A stretch of 64,000 nt of DNA from JALORV01 sp963703945 (GTDB lineage: Bacteria > Pseudomonadota > Gammaproteobacteria > Burkholderiales > Burkholderiaceae_F). The stretch's first letter is position 1. The number at the start of each line of letters is the position of its first letter. Positions 26,455-36,208 of this stretch are shown here, piece by piece. Location of the stretch: the NCBI GenBank assembly GCA_963703945.1, contig CAVPGM010000007.1, positions 62,001-126,000 of the forward strand. Direction: 5' to 3'. The notes under the pieces are model-generated. The model worked only from the letters and a program-made list of their open reading frames with translations, searched no databases and was not told the origin of the DNA. The position numbers were made by a program, and so were the translations under genes.

Positions 26455-26520
26455 TCGCCCGCCGGGCGAAATCCGGCTCGGTCGTCGAGCGGCGAGGGAG
26501 AACTGCCGCGCCAGCAGCAC

Positions 26521-27330
26521 TCACGTTCTCAACAGCTCGTTGATGCTCGTCTTCGCCCGGGTGCGCGCATCGACCTGCTTGACGATGACCGCGCAGTACA
26601 GATTGCACTCGCGCGAGGGCAGCGAACCGGCGACCACGACCGAGCCGGCCGGGACGCGGCCGTAGAGGACCTCGCCGGTCTCGCGATTGAAGATCTTGGT
26701 GCTCTGCCCAATGAACACCCCCATGCCAAGCACTGCGTTTTCCTCGACGATCACCCCTTCAACGACCTCCGATCGGGCACCGATGAAGCAGTTGTCCTCG
26801 ATGATCGTCGGATTGGCCTGCAGCGGTTCCAGCACCCCGCCGATGCCGACGCCCCCGGACAGATGGACGTTCTTGCCGATCTGGGCGCAGGAGCCGACGG
26901 TGGCCCAGGTGTCGACCATCGTGCCCTCGTCGACATACGCACCGATGTTGACGTAGGACGGCATCAGCACAACGTCTTTCGCGATGTAACTGCCGTGGCG
27001 CGCCACCGCCGGCGGCACGACCCGCACGCCAGTGGCACGCATGTGGTCAGCGTCCAGGTGCGAGAATTTCGGCTCCACCTTGTCGTAGTAGCTGAGCTCG
27101 CCGGCATGGATCGTCCGGTTGTCATACAGGCGGAACGACAGGAGCACTGCCTTCTTCAGCCACTGGTGCGTCACCCAGGCGCCATTCACCTTCTCCGCAA
27201 CGCGCGCGCGTCCAGCGTTGAGGTCGGCAACCGCCTGGTCGACCGCATCGCGAATCGCCTTGTCCGCCGAGCCCGGCGACAAGGCGGCGCGGTCCTCCCA
27301 GGCGTCATTGATGATTTGCTCGAGCGACAT
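26521..27330 (-). CDS. dapD: 2,3,4,5-tetrahydropyridine-2,6-dicarboxylate N-succinyltransferase
   Basis: DapD (269 residues) transfers succinyl from succinyl-CoA to tetrahydrodipicolinate, the first step of the succinylase route to diaminopimelate. The N-terminal helical domain (LEQIINDAWEDRAAL) is followed by left-handed beta-helix hexapeptides (MPSYVNIGAYVDEGTMVDTW, VGIGGVLEPLQANPTIIED). It begins 18 bp after dapC, so the two are co-transcribed. The gene ends at the edge of the family 3 repeat region. Confidence 0.95.
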   Translation of the reverse strand: MSLEQIINDAWEDRAALSPGSADKAIRDAVDQAVADLNAGRARVAEKVNGAWVTHQWLKKAVLLSFRLYDNRTIHAGELSYYDKVEPKFSHLDADHMRATGVRVVPPAVARHGSYIAKDVVLMPSYVNIGAYVDEGTMVDTWATVGSCAQIGKNVHLSGGVGIGGVLEPLQANPTIIEDNCFIGARSEVVEGVIVEENAVLGMGVFIGQSTKIFNRETGEVLYGRVPAGSVVVAGSLPSRECNLYCAVIVKQVDARTRAKTSINELLRT

Positions 27331-27348
27331 GGCGGAACCCCCGGAAGA

Positions 27349-28533
27349 TCAGAGTTGAAAAGTGGCGATGCGTTCGGCCGCCGCGGCGACCTCGTCCGGA
27401 GAGGCGACCAGCGCGATACGGACGTGCCCGGTGCCAGGATTGCGACCGTCGACCTCACGCGACAGATAGCTGCCGGGCAGCACGGTGACGTTCTTCGCGG
27501 CGTACAGCCGCCGCGCGTACTCGGTGTCGCCGATCGGCGTGCGCGCCCAGAGAAAGAACGCGGCGTCGGGCATCGCGCATTCGAGGCGCCGCGAGATCAC
27601 CGGCGTGGCCTGGCGGAACTTCTGGGCGTACAGGCGCCGGTTCTCGATCACATGCGCTTCGTCCTTCCACGCTGCGATGCTGGCCGTCTGTACCGGCAGG
27701 CTCATCGCGGTGCCGTGGTAGGTGCGGTACAGCAGGAAACTGCGCAGCGCGTCGGCATCGCCGGCGACGAACCCCGAGCGCATTCCGGGAGCGTTCGAGC
27801 GCTTCGACAAACTGGAGAACATGACGATGCGCCGGTAGCGGTCGCGGCCGAGCTGCGCCGCTGCGTCGAGCGCGCCCAGCGGCGGCGCAGACTCGTCGAA
27901 ATACACCTCCGAATAGCACTCATCGGACGCGATGATGAAATCATGCCGATCGGCCAGCTCGAACAGGTGGCTCCACTCGGCGAGCGTCATCACGCGCCCG
28001 GTGGGGTTCCCAGGCGAGCAGACATAGACGAGTTGCACGCCGCTCCAGTCGGCCGGCGACATGCGTTCGAACTCCATCCGGTAACCGTTCTCGCGCGTGG
28101 TCGGCAGATAGACCGGCTCGGCGCCGGCGAGCAGGGCCGCGCCTTCGTAGATCTGGTAGAAAGGATTGGGCGAGACGACGCGCGCAGGGCGGGTGCGATC
28201 GATCACCGCTTGGGCGAACGAGAACAGTGCCTCGCGCGAACCGGCCACCGGAAGCACTTCGGTGTCGGCGTTGAGCCGGTGCAGGCGGTAGCGGCGACGC
28301 GCCCAGTCGGCGATCGCCTCGCGCAGCGCCGGCAACCCGGCGTTCGGCGGATAGTTCGACACGCTGGGCAGGGCCTGCGCGTAGGCATCGAGGATGAGCC
28401 GGGGCGTGGCGTGCCTCGGCTCGCCAATCGACAGGTTGATCGGCGCAAGTTCGGCCGGCGGAGCCGCGCCGGCGAGCAGCTTTCGAAGCCGCTCGAAAGG
28501 GTAGGGATGCAGCCGTTCGAGGTCCGGGTTCAT
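27349..28533 (-). CDS. dapC: succinyldiaminopimelate transaminase
   Basis: A 394-residue fold type I PLP aminotransferase. Features: LSIGEPRHATPRLILDA, the substrate-binding SNYPPNAGLPALREAIADW, YVCSPGNPTGRVMTLAEW, and the PLP-lysine region MFSSLSKRSNAPGMRSGF. Location directly before dapD identifies it as the N-succinyl-LL-2,6-diaminopimelate aminotransferase of the lysine pathway. ATG 28533 overlaps the queF stop by 4 nt. Nothing unusual in length or residues. Confidence 0.92.
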   Translation of the reverse strand: MNPDLERLHPYPFERLRKLLAGAAPPAELAPINLSIGEPRHATPRLILDAYAQALPSVSNYPPNAGLPALREAIADWARRRYRLHRLNADTEVLPVAGSREALFSFAQAVIDRTRPARVVSPNPFYQIYEGAALLAGAEPVYLPTTRENGYRMEFERMSPADWSGVQLVYVCSPGNPTGRVMTLAEWSHLFELADRHDFIIASDECYSEVYFDESAPPLGALDAAAQLGRDRYRRIVMFSSLSKRSNAPGMRSGFVAGDADALRSFLLYRTYHGTAMSLPVQTASIAAWKDEAHVIENRRLYAQKFRQATPVISRRLECAMPDAAFFLWARTPIGDTEYARRLYAAKNVTVLPGSYLSREVDGRNPGTGHVRIALVASPDEVAAAAERIATFQL

Positions 28534-28961
28534 GAGGGCTCGACTCGCGTGGGCCCGCCCTCGACGCCCGGCCGGGCGAGTTCGATATGCGGCTGGGGCT
28601 TCCAGCCCTTCTTGCGATGCTCGGCAACCACGGTCGTGAAGAGCCCGCCGCGCACGTACCACCTCGCGGTCAGTCGGACGAAGCGCGGTGCGAGTGTCTT
28701 GACGAGGTCATCTACGACGCGGTTGGTCACCGCCTCGTGAAACGCCCCCTCGTTGCGGAACGACCAGGCGTACAGCTTGAGCGACTTGAGTTCGACGTTG
28801 CGCTTGTCGGGCACGTAATCCAGCAGCAGGGTGGCGAAATCGGGCTGACCGGTCAGCGGACACAGGCAGGTGAATTCAGGGATCTCGATGTGAACGAGGT
28901 AGTCCCGCTGAGGCGCCGGATTCGTAAACGTCTCGAGGATCTTGCTGGGGCGGGTGGCCAT
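28530..28961 (-). CDS. queF: NADPH-dependent 7-cyano-7-deazaguanine reductase (short form)
   Basis: A 143-residue T-fold enzyme that reduces preQ0 to preQ1 in queuosine synthesis. The catalytic Cys lies in FTCLCPLTGQPDFA and the QueF signature is ELKSLKLYAWSFRNEGAFHEA. This is the single-domain (YkvM-like) form, not the longer E. coli type. It is the first gene of the queF-dapC-dapD unit and is divergent from smc (145 bp between starts). The leader does not resemble a preQ1 riboswitch. Confidence 0.93.
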   Translation of the reverse strand: MATRPSKILETFTNPAPQRDYLVHIEIPEFTCLCPLTGQPDFATLLLDYVPDKRNVELKSLKLYAWSFRNEGAFHEAVTNRVVDDLVKTLAPRFVRLTARWYVRGGLFTTVVAEHRKKGWKPQPHIELARPGVEGGPTRVEPS

Positions 28962-29006
28962 GGTCGGCGCGGGTCGAACGCCGCGGCGATGAAAATGTGC
29001 GCTGTT

Positions 29007-29012
29007 ATTATA
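29007..29012 (-). promoter_or_regulatory. -10 box of the putative queF promoter
   Basis: The minus strand reads TATAAT at 29012-29007, in the only A/T-rich patch of the queF-smc gap, 46 nt upstream of queF. No good -35 box is seen 17 nt further up, so this is a moderate prediction. On the plus strand the same patch offers TATTAT/TATACG for smc. Confidence 0.45.
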
Positions 29013-29106
29013 CGAACGCGATCATTCATCCCCGCGCGATCGTCGAGCAGCGAGCTGCCCGATACGCGTCCGGGGCGTTTCCCACCCGTTCCCGTCCCAT
29101 TGCAAC

Positions 29107-32100
29107 GTGCTTCTTCGGCAGATCAAGCTCGCCGGGTTCAAGTCATTCATTGATCCGACTCCGATCGATGTCCCCGGCAATCTCGTCGGCGTCGTCGGCC
29201 CCAACGGCTGCGGCAAGTCCAACGTCATCGATGCGGTTCGCTGGGTGCTCGGCGAAAGCAAGGCCGCCGAGCTGCGCGGTGAGTCGATGCAGGACGTCAT
29301 CTTCAACGGCTCGGTCAACCGCAAGCCGGCTGGCCGCGCCAGTGTCGAACTCGTGTTCGACAATGCAGAAGGGCGCATCGGCGGCGCCTGGGCCCAGTAT
29401 GCGGAAATCTCGGTCAAGCGCGTTCTGACGCGCGACGGCACCTCGGCCTACTACATCAACAACCAGAACGTGCGCCGGCGTGACGTGCACGACATGTTCC
29501 TGGGCACGGGACTCGGTCCGCGCGCGTACGCGATCATCGGCCAGGGGATGATCTCCCGCATCGTCGAGGCGCGCCCGGAGGAACTGCGCGTGTTTCTCGA
29601 GGAGGCCGCAGGAATCTCGAAGTACAAGGAGCGCCGGCGCGAGACGGAGAACCGACTGGCCGACACGCGCGACAACCTGATCCGGGTCGAGGACATCGTG
29701 CGCGAGCTCGACGGCCAGATCGGGCGGCTCGAGCAGCAGGCCGAAGTGGCGGCGCGCTACCGCGACCTGCAGGCCGCGCACGACGAACAGCAGCAGCTGC
29801 TTTGGCTGTCACGACGGCGCGAGGCCGAGGCCGAGCGCGACAAGGCGGCTCGCGACATCGACGCGCGCACGACCGCGCTGGAAGGCCACGTGGCCGAGCT
29901 GCGTTCCACCGAGCGTGCACTCGAAGACGTGCGGTCCGCGCACTATGCGGCGAGCGATGCGGTGCATGACGCGCAGGGCGAGCTGCTGCAGGTCAACGCC
30001 GAGGTGGCGCGGCTGGAGTCCGAGATCCGCATGATCGTCGAGGGCCGCAATCGCCTGCAGACGCAGATCGAGACACTGAAGTCGACGCGGGCGCGGCGGC
30101 TCGACGAGCGGACCGAACTGTTGGCACGAGGCGCCGCGCTGGCGCAGCAGATCGAGGACGCGACGTCGAGGCTGGCGGAGTCGCTGACGCGTTGCGGCGA
30201 GCACGCGGCGACGATCCCTTCGTTGGAAGAGGCCTATCGGATCGCGCGCGAGGCGATGACCTCGGCGCGCGCGGAGGCGGCGCTCTCGGAGCAGGCGATC
30301 GAGGCGGCCGGGGTTGAACAGCGCAATGCGGACCGGCAGCTGGCGGTGCTGCAGCAGCGACGCGAGCGGCTGGCCGAGGAGCAGGCCTCGATCGGCTCGC
30401 CCGATGAAGAACGGCTGGCTGCGTTGCGCGAGCAGGTCGCGTCGCTCGAGCGCGAACTGGCCGAGTGCACCTCGAAGCAGGCCGAATCCGAACGGCGTGT
30501 CGAAGAAACGACCGCGCGCCGCCAGCAGCAGTCCGACGAACGGACACGCCAGCAGGAGGCGCTGACTCGGCTCGAAGCCCGGCTGGTGGCACTGCGCCAG
30601 GTCCAGGCCAGCGTCGAGGCCGATACCCGGCTCGACCCCTGGCTCGCGGCGCAGGGGCTCGCCAGCCTGCCGCGGCTGTTCCGGCGCCTGAGCGTCGAGC
30701 ACGGATGGGAGACTGCGTTCGAGGCGGTGCTGCGCGAGCGCGTCGAAGGCGTGGAAGTCGGCCGGCTCGACAACGTCGGCGGCCTGGTCGCGAGCACGCC
30801 TCCCGCGCGCGTTGCGTTCTACTCGCCGGCCGGTGCGGTGGCACGCGAGGGTGGCCACATGCCCGGCTTCAGCCGGCTGTCAGACCGCGTGCAGGGTCAC
30901 GATGCAGCGCTCGCCGCAGTTCTGACGGACTGGCTCGCGAACGTCTTCGTTGCGACCCGACGTCGCCACCGCACTGGCCGCGCGCGACCAGCTGCCGGTC
31001 GGCGGCCAGTTCGTCGTCAAAGAGGGTCACCTCGTCTCGCGCTACGGCGTGCGCTTCTTCGCGGCTGACGACGAGAAGTCCGGTCTGCTGGCGCGGCGGC
31101 TGGAGATCGAGAACCTCGACAAGGAAATCCGCGCGCAACGGCTGATCGTCGACGAGCGCACGGTCAGCCTGGCGCGCACCGAGGCCGGACTGCGCGAAAC
31201 GCAAGAGCAGCTGGCAGCGGAGCGGCGCGAAGGCGAGCGGGCGCGCAACGCGCTGCACGCCGCGCAACTGGAGGCGGTGCGACTGGGTGAACTCATCGAG
31301 CGCGTGCGGCACCGCAGTGGCCAGATCGGAGCCGAACTCGCCGAAATCGAGACGCACGAAGGCGAACTGCGCGCGACCCGGACGGATGCTGACGGCCGCT
31401 TCGAGCTGCTCGACGGCGAACTCGCCTCACGGCAGCAAGCGGTCGAGGCGGCGCGCGTTCGCTACGAGCAGGCTGATCAGTCGCTGCGCGCTGCGCGCGA
31501 CCAGCAGCGCGCGCTCGAATCCGCGCACCAGCAGACCGAATTCGCGCTGACATCCAATCGCGAGCGCGAGCGCGATGTGGTCCACGCCGCGCAGCTCGCG
31601 GCCGACGATGGCGAGCGTCTGCAGGAAGACATCGCCGCCGCCGACACAGAGCTGCAGCGGCTCGACGACGGCGCCGCACGGGCCGGCCTCGATGGGCTGC
31701 TCGGCCGGCGCACCGCGGCGGAAGATGGTCTGCGCCAGGCGCGCAGCCGCCTCGACGAACTGGCGCAGCAGCTGCGCGCGACCGACGAGAAGCGGCTGGT
31801 GCTGGAGCGTGAACTCGAGCCGCGCCGCCAGAAGATCACCGAGCTGCAACTGAAGGAGCAGGCGGCGCGACTGTCTGCCGAGCAGCACGCCGGCCAGCTC
31901 GCCGAGGCCGGTGCCGACGAGGCTGCGCTCAGCGGCAAGCTCACCCCGCAGATGCGCGCATCGAACCTGCAGGCCGAAATTGTTCGCCTGGCGCAGGAGA
32001 TCGAGACTCTGGGGGCGGTCAACCTCGCGGCGCTCGAGGAATTGACCGGCTCGCGCGAGCGGAAGGCCTTCCTCGATGCGCAGTCGGCCGACCTCAGAGC

Positions 32101-32629
32101 GGCGATCGGCACGCTGGAGGATGCGATCCGCAAGATCGATCGGGAAACGCGTGAGCTGCTGCAGCAGACGTTCGACCAGGTCAATACGCATTTCGGCCAG
32201 CTGTTCCCGCGCCTGTTCGGCGGCGGCGAGGCGCGGCTCAACATGACCGGCGAGGAGATCCTCGATGCCGGAGTGCAGGTCATGGCGCAGCCGCCCGGCA
32301 AGCGCAACAGCACGATTCACCTGTTATCGGGCGGCGAGAAGGCGTTGGCCGCCACCGCGCTGGTGTTCGCCCTGTTCAAGCTCAACCCGGCGCCGTTCTG
32401 CCTGCTGGACGAGGTGGACGCGCCGCTGGACGACGCGAACACCGAACGGTTCTGCAGCCTGGTCGAATCGATGACCGACAATACCCAGTTCCTGTTCATC
32501 ACCCACAACAAGATCGCGATGGAAATGGCGCAGCAGCTGATCGGCGTGACGATGCAGGAGCAGGGCGTTTCGCGCATCGTGGCGGTCGACATCGAAGGCG
32601 CCGTGCGGCTCACCGCGGAAGCGGCCTAG
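29107..32629 (+). CDS. smc: chromosome segregation protein SMC (frameshifted at ~30955)
   Basis: Structural maintenance of chromosomes ATPase, about 1174 residues once one base is removed. N-terminal LLRQIKLAGFKSFIDPTPID and Walker A GPNGCGKSN, two long coiled coils, a hinge near residues 510-650 (LPRLFRRLSVEHGWETAFEA), and the C-terminal signature LLSGGEKALAATALVF with Walker B CLLDEVDAPLDDAN. At 30955 one extra A shifts the frame; dropping it joins LANVFVA to PDVATALAARDQLPVGG. As smc is rarely dispensable and both halves are perfect, this is probably a sequence error. GTG 29107 is the start; no clear ribosome-binding site precedes it. zipA follows after an inserted element. Confidence 0.93.
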
Positions 32630-32631
32630 TG

Positions 32632-32969
32632 AGAACCTATCTCAGAGTCCCCGGTGGATCGCGTTGCCAAGAGAAGCGGGCGGATGCAAGGCGGCTGGCG
32701 AAGGACAGTAGCCGCGCCTACGGCCGAGCCGGCCAACGCCGCAGACGCCCGCCACCGCAGCGGCCAAGCCGCTGCGTCGTCGGAACCATCGCAAGATGCG
32801 CACGCGCGCAGCGCGTGCTCAGCGTGGCAACCCGGCGGGGCGGGGTCGCATGGGGCGCATGGCGTTGTTGCGGCTCGGGTCCTTGCAGCAGCAATGGTCC
32901 CCTCGCCGCGTCTAGCCCTGCACCCCATGCGACCCCGCCGCGACCACCGGGGACTCTGAGATAGGTTCT
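32632..32969. repeat. MITE-like element with perfect 26-bp terminal inverted repeats (family 2)
   Basis: The smc-zipA gap is filled by a 338-bp element. Its left end AGAACCTATCTCAGAGTCCC... (32632-32657) is the exact reverse complement of its right end (32944-32969), 26 of 26 bases. A second, internal inverted repeat, GGCGGGGTCGCATGGGG (32839-32855) against CCCCATGCGACCCCGCC (32923-32939), is also perfect. No open reading frame with family features is inside. No target-site duplication is visible. The right end stops 3 bp before the zipA ATG, and the left end is 2 bp past the smc stop, so it supplies the whole zipA upstream region. Confidence 0.75.
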
Positions 32970-32972
32970 AAG

Positions 32973-34148
32973 ATGACCGACCTGCACTGGGCATTGCTCG
33001 CGATTGCCGGTGTCGTGCTGCTGGCGCTGTGGATCTACGGAAAATGGCAGGAGCGACGCGCGCTCGCGCGCCTGGATACGGCTCTGCGCCAGGGGGTTGG
33101 TGATCCACTGGTGGATGGACGTCCGGCGCCGATACCAGCCGCGCCGAAGGCGGCGCCGTCTCGCCGCATCGAGCCACGACTCGACGTCGGTCCGCAGGCG
33201 GTCGCTGGGGTGGCTGCTGACCACACTTCCGCTGCGGCGCTCGACGGCGACCCGACATCGGAGCAATCCGGAGTCGACGCGAAGCAGGGGGAGGTCGACG
33301 CTCCAGACGCGCAGTCGCCCGGGGACACCGCCGAGCCATCCGCCTACGCGCTGCCTGACGGCTGGTCCGAGGATCCGCTGCTCGATTTCGTGATCGAGCT
33401 GCGTTGCACGCACGCGATCGATGGAGTTGCCGCGCTCGAGGCTCGCAGCCAGCTCGAACGGCTGCAGCTGCCGCACGCCACGCACCTCGCGGTGTGGGAC
33501 GCCAAGGTGCAGCAGTGGACTGCGCCCGACCGATTCGGCTTCTATACCGAGCTGCTGGTGGCGATTCAGATGGCGCACCGGCAGGGGGCACTCGGCGAGA
33601 TCGATGCGGGCCGCTTCGTCGCGGCCGTGCAGCAGATTGCGCTCGACATCGACGCCGATTTCGACGCTCCGGACGTGCCCCGGCTCGTTGCGCAGGCCTC
33701 CGAGTTGGACCGGCTGTGCGCGCGCTTCGATGTGCAGGTCACGCTGACGCTGGAGGCCGGCGAAGCCCGCTGGCCGACCGATGTGGTGCAGTCGTCCGCT
33801 GAGCAGGCGGGCTTCACTCCCGTCGGTCCTGGACGATGGGAACAGCGCGTGCCCGACGGCATCCTCGCGCTCACGATGAACGCCGACGCGTTGCCCGCAT
33901 CGCGCCTGACGATGTCGATCGACGTGCCGCTGGTTGCTGCAGAGGGCTCACCGTTGTCGAGGCAATTCGCTGCGGCCGACCAGTTGGCCGCAAAGCTGAA
34001 TGCTCGCATCGTCGACGACAACGGCCGGCCAGTGCAGCGCGAGGCGCATTTTGCGATCGCCGCGCAGCTCGCCGGGTTGTACGAGCAGATGCAGGCTGCG
34101 GGCATTCAGGCCGGCTCCGAACGGGCGCGCCGGCTATACGCCGTCTAG
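32973..34148 (+). CDS. zipA: cell division protein ZipA
   Basis: A 391-residue ZipA: one N-terminal transmembrane helix (LLAIAGVVLLALWIYG, residues 8-23), a basic then Pro/Ala/Asp-rich linker (about 50-120), and a C-terminal FtsZ-binding domain (DFVIELRCTHAIDGVAALEA, FGFYTELLVAIQMAHRQG, QRVPDGILALTMNADAL). It tethers FtsZ to the membrane at the division site. Its ATG lies 3 bp after the end of a terminal-inverted-repeat element, leaving no separate native leader; ligA follows 11 bp after its stop. The linker is shorter and less glutamine-rich than in E. coli, as is usual in betaproteobacteria. Confidence 0.88.
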   Translation: MTDLHWALLAIAGVVLLALWIYGKWQERRALARLDTALRQGVGDPLVDGRPAPIPAAPKAAPSRRIEPRLDVGPQAVAGVAADHTSAAALDGDPTSEQSGVDAKQGEVDAPDAQSPGDTAEPSAYALPDGWSEDPLLDFVIELRCTHAIDGVAALEARSQLERLQLPHATHLAVWDAKVQQWTAPDRFGFYTELLVAIQMAHRQGALGEIDAGRFVAAVQQIALDIDADFDAPDVPRLVAQASELDRLCARFDVQVTLTLEAGEARWPTDVVQSSAEQAGFTPVGPGRWEQRVPDGILALTMNADALPASRLTMSIDVPLVAAEGSPLSRQFAAADQLAAKLNARIVDDNGRPVQREAHFAIAAQLAGLYEQMQAAGIQAGSERARRLYAV

Positions 34149-34159
34149 GAGGCTCCCTG

Positions 34160-36198
34160 ATGGCCGCTTCGAAGCGCGAGCCCGCGAGCGAACGGGCGCG
34201 CCGGCTGCGTGAAGAGATCGCACGCGCCGATCACGACTACTACGTGCTCGACGCGCCGTCGATCCCTGATGCCGAATACGACCGCCTGTTCCGCGAGCTG
34301 AGCGAGCTCGAGGCGACGCATCCGGAGCTCGTGGCGCCGGATTCGCCGACGCAGCGCGTCGGCGGCAGCGCGCGTTCGGATCTGCCCAAGGTGCGTCACA
34401 CGGTGCCGATGCTGTCGATCCGTACCGAGACCGATTCCGGTCCCAACGGTGCCCGTGCGTTCGATGCACGCATCCGTCGCGAACTGGGGCTCGCCGACGA
34501 CGCACCGCCGGTCGAGTATTCGGCCGAACTGAAGTTCGACGGCCTGGCGGTCAGCTTGCGTTACGAAAGAGGCGTCCTGGTGCGGGCAGCGACGCGCGGT
34601 GACGGCGAGGTCGGAGAGGACGTCACGCCGAACGCGCGCACGATCCGTGCGATCCCGCTGCGGCTGACGAACGTCGATGCAGCGGTGATCGAGGTGCGCG
34701 GCGAGGTGTTCCTCAGGCGGCGCGAATTCGAGCAGCTCAACGAACGGCAGCGCGAGGCGGGCGAGAAGGTCTTCGTGAATCCGCGCAACGCGGCTGCCGG
34801 CTTCCTCCGGCAGCTCGACGCGCGCGTGACCGCCGGCCGACCGCTGTCGTTCTATGCCTACGGCCTGGGCGAAGTCGTCGGATGGCCGCTGCCGCCGACC
34901 CACAGCGCAGCGCTCGATGCGCTCGTGCAGGATGGGCGTGCCGGTCGCCGCCGAAAGGCGCGTCGCCGCCGGTGCCGATGAGCTGGTCGCCTTTCACGCC
35001 GCGATTGCAGAGCGGCGCGACCGGCTGCCATTCGATATCGACGGCGTCGTCTACAAGGTCAACCGCGTGGATCTGCAGCGCGCGCTCGGATTCGTGTCGC
35101 GCGAACCGCGCTGGGCGGTCGCCCACAAATATCCGGCGCAGGAGGAGTTGACGCAGGTCACCGGCATCGACGTGCAGGTCGGTCGCACCGGCAAGATCAC
35201 TCCGGTTGCGCGGCTGGCGCCGGTATTCGTTGGCGGCGTCACCGTCAGCAACGCCACGCTGCACAACGAGGATTTCATCCGCAGCCTGGGCCTGATGATC
35301 GGCGACACCGTGGTGGTCCGGCGGGCGGGCGATGTAATCCCGCAGATTGTCGCGGTGCTGCCGGAGCGTCGCCCGAGCGGCGCGAAGCCGTTCGCGATGC
35401 CGCCGCACGTGCCCGGTATGCGGCTCCGGCGTGGCGAGGGAGGAGGGCGAAAAGGACCTGCGCTGTACCGGCGGGCTCGTCTGTCCGGCGCAGCGGCGGC
35501 AGGCCTTGCTGCACTTTGCCGGGCGCCGCGCGCTCGACATCGAGGGTCTTGGCGACAAGCTTGTCGAACAGCTGGTCGAAGACGGCCTGGTTCGCACCCC
35601 TGCGGATCTGTTCAAGCTCGGGCTCGGATCGCTCGCCGCGCTCGATCGCATGGCGGAGAAGTCGGCGGCCAACCTGCTGGCCGCGCTGGACCGAGCCCGC
35701 AACACCACGCTCGAACGCTTCATCTACGCGCTTGGCGTCCGCCACGTCGGGGAGGCTACGGCGCGCGATCTGGCGCGCCACTTCGGAACGCTGGAAGCGG
35801 TGATGGATGCCAGCGTCGACGAACTGCTGCAGGTGAACGACGTCGGTCCGGTGGTCGCCAAGTCGATCGCGCGCTTTTTCGCGGAGCCGCACAATCGCCA
35901 GGTCGTCGAGGAGTTGCGCTCAGCCGGCGTACGCTGGTCGGAAGGCAGACCGCGCAGCGCGACGAGCGGCCGGGTCGCCGGCAAGACCTTCGTTCTGACC
36001 GGTACGCTGCCGAACTGGACGCGCGACGAAGCGAAGGACCGGATCGAACGCGCCGGCGGAAAGGTCGCCGGCTCCGTCTCGAAGAAGACGGACTATGTGG
36101 TCGCGGGAGCGGAGGCCGGCAGCAAGCTGGACAAGGCGAGACAGCTTGGCGTTACGGTCATCGACGAAGCGCAACTCGCCAAACTACTGGGACATTAG
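34160..36198 (+). CDS. ligA: NAD-dependent DNA ligase LigA (two frameshifts)
   Basis: LigA seals nicks using NAD. After removing two extra bases the protein has 678 residues, a normal length. Domains: Ia (YYVLDAPSIPDAEYDRLFRE), adenylation with the active Lys125 in ELKFDGLAVS, OB fold, zinc finger starting with CPVCGSG, helix-hairpin-helix (LDIEGLGDKLVEQLV), and C-terminal BRCT (AGKTFVLTGTLPNWTRDEAK). The extra bases are one G in GGG at 34934-34936 (joins LVQDG to VPVAAERRVAAGADEL) and one C at 35407 (joins MPP to TCPVCGSG). The gene is essential, so error is more likely than decay. ATG 34160 follows AGGAGG. Confidence 0.93.
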
Positions 36199-36208
36199 AC
36201 AGGTTCTT

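Noticed and set aside
28962..29106. PreQ1 riboswitch before queF
   Set aside because: The short leader is G/C-rich and lacks the A-rich tail and small pseudoknot layout of preQ1 riboswitches.
32630..32972. Target-site duplication around the family 2 element
   Set aside because: The flanking bases (CTAGTG on the left, AAGATG on the right) do not match.
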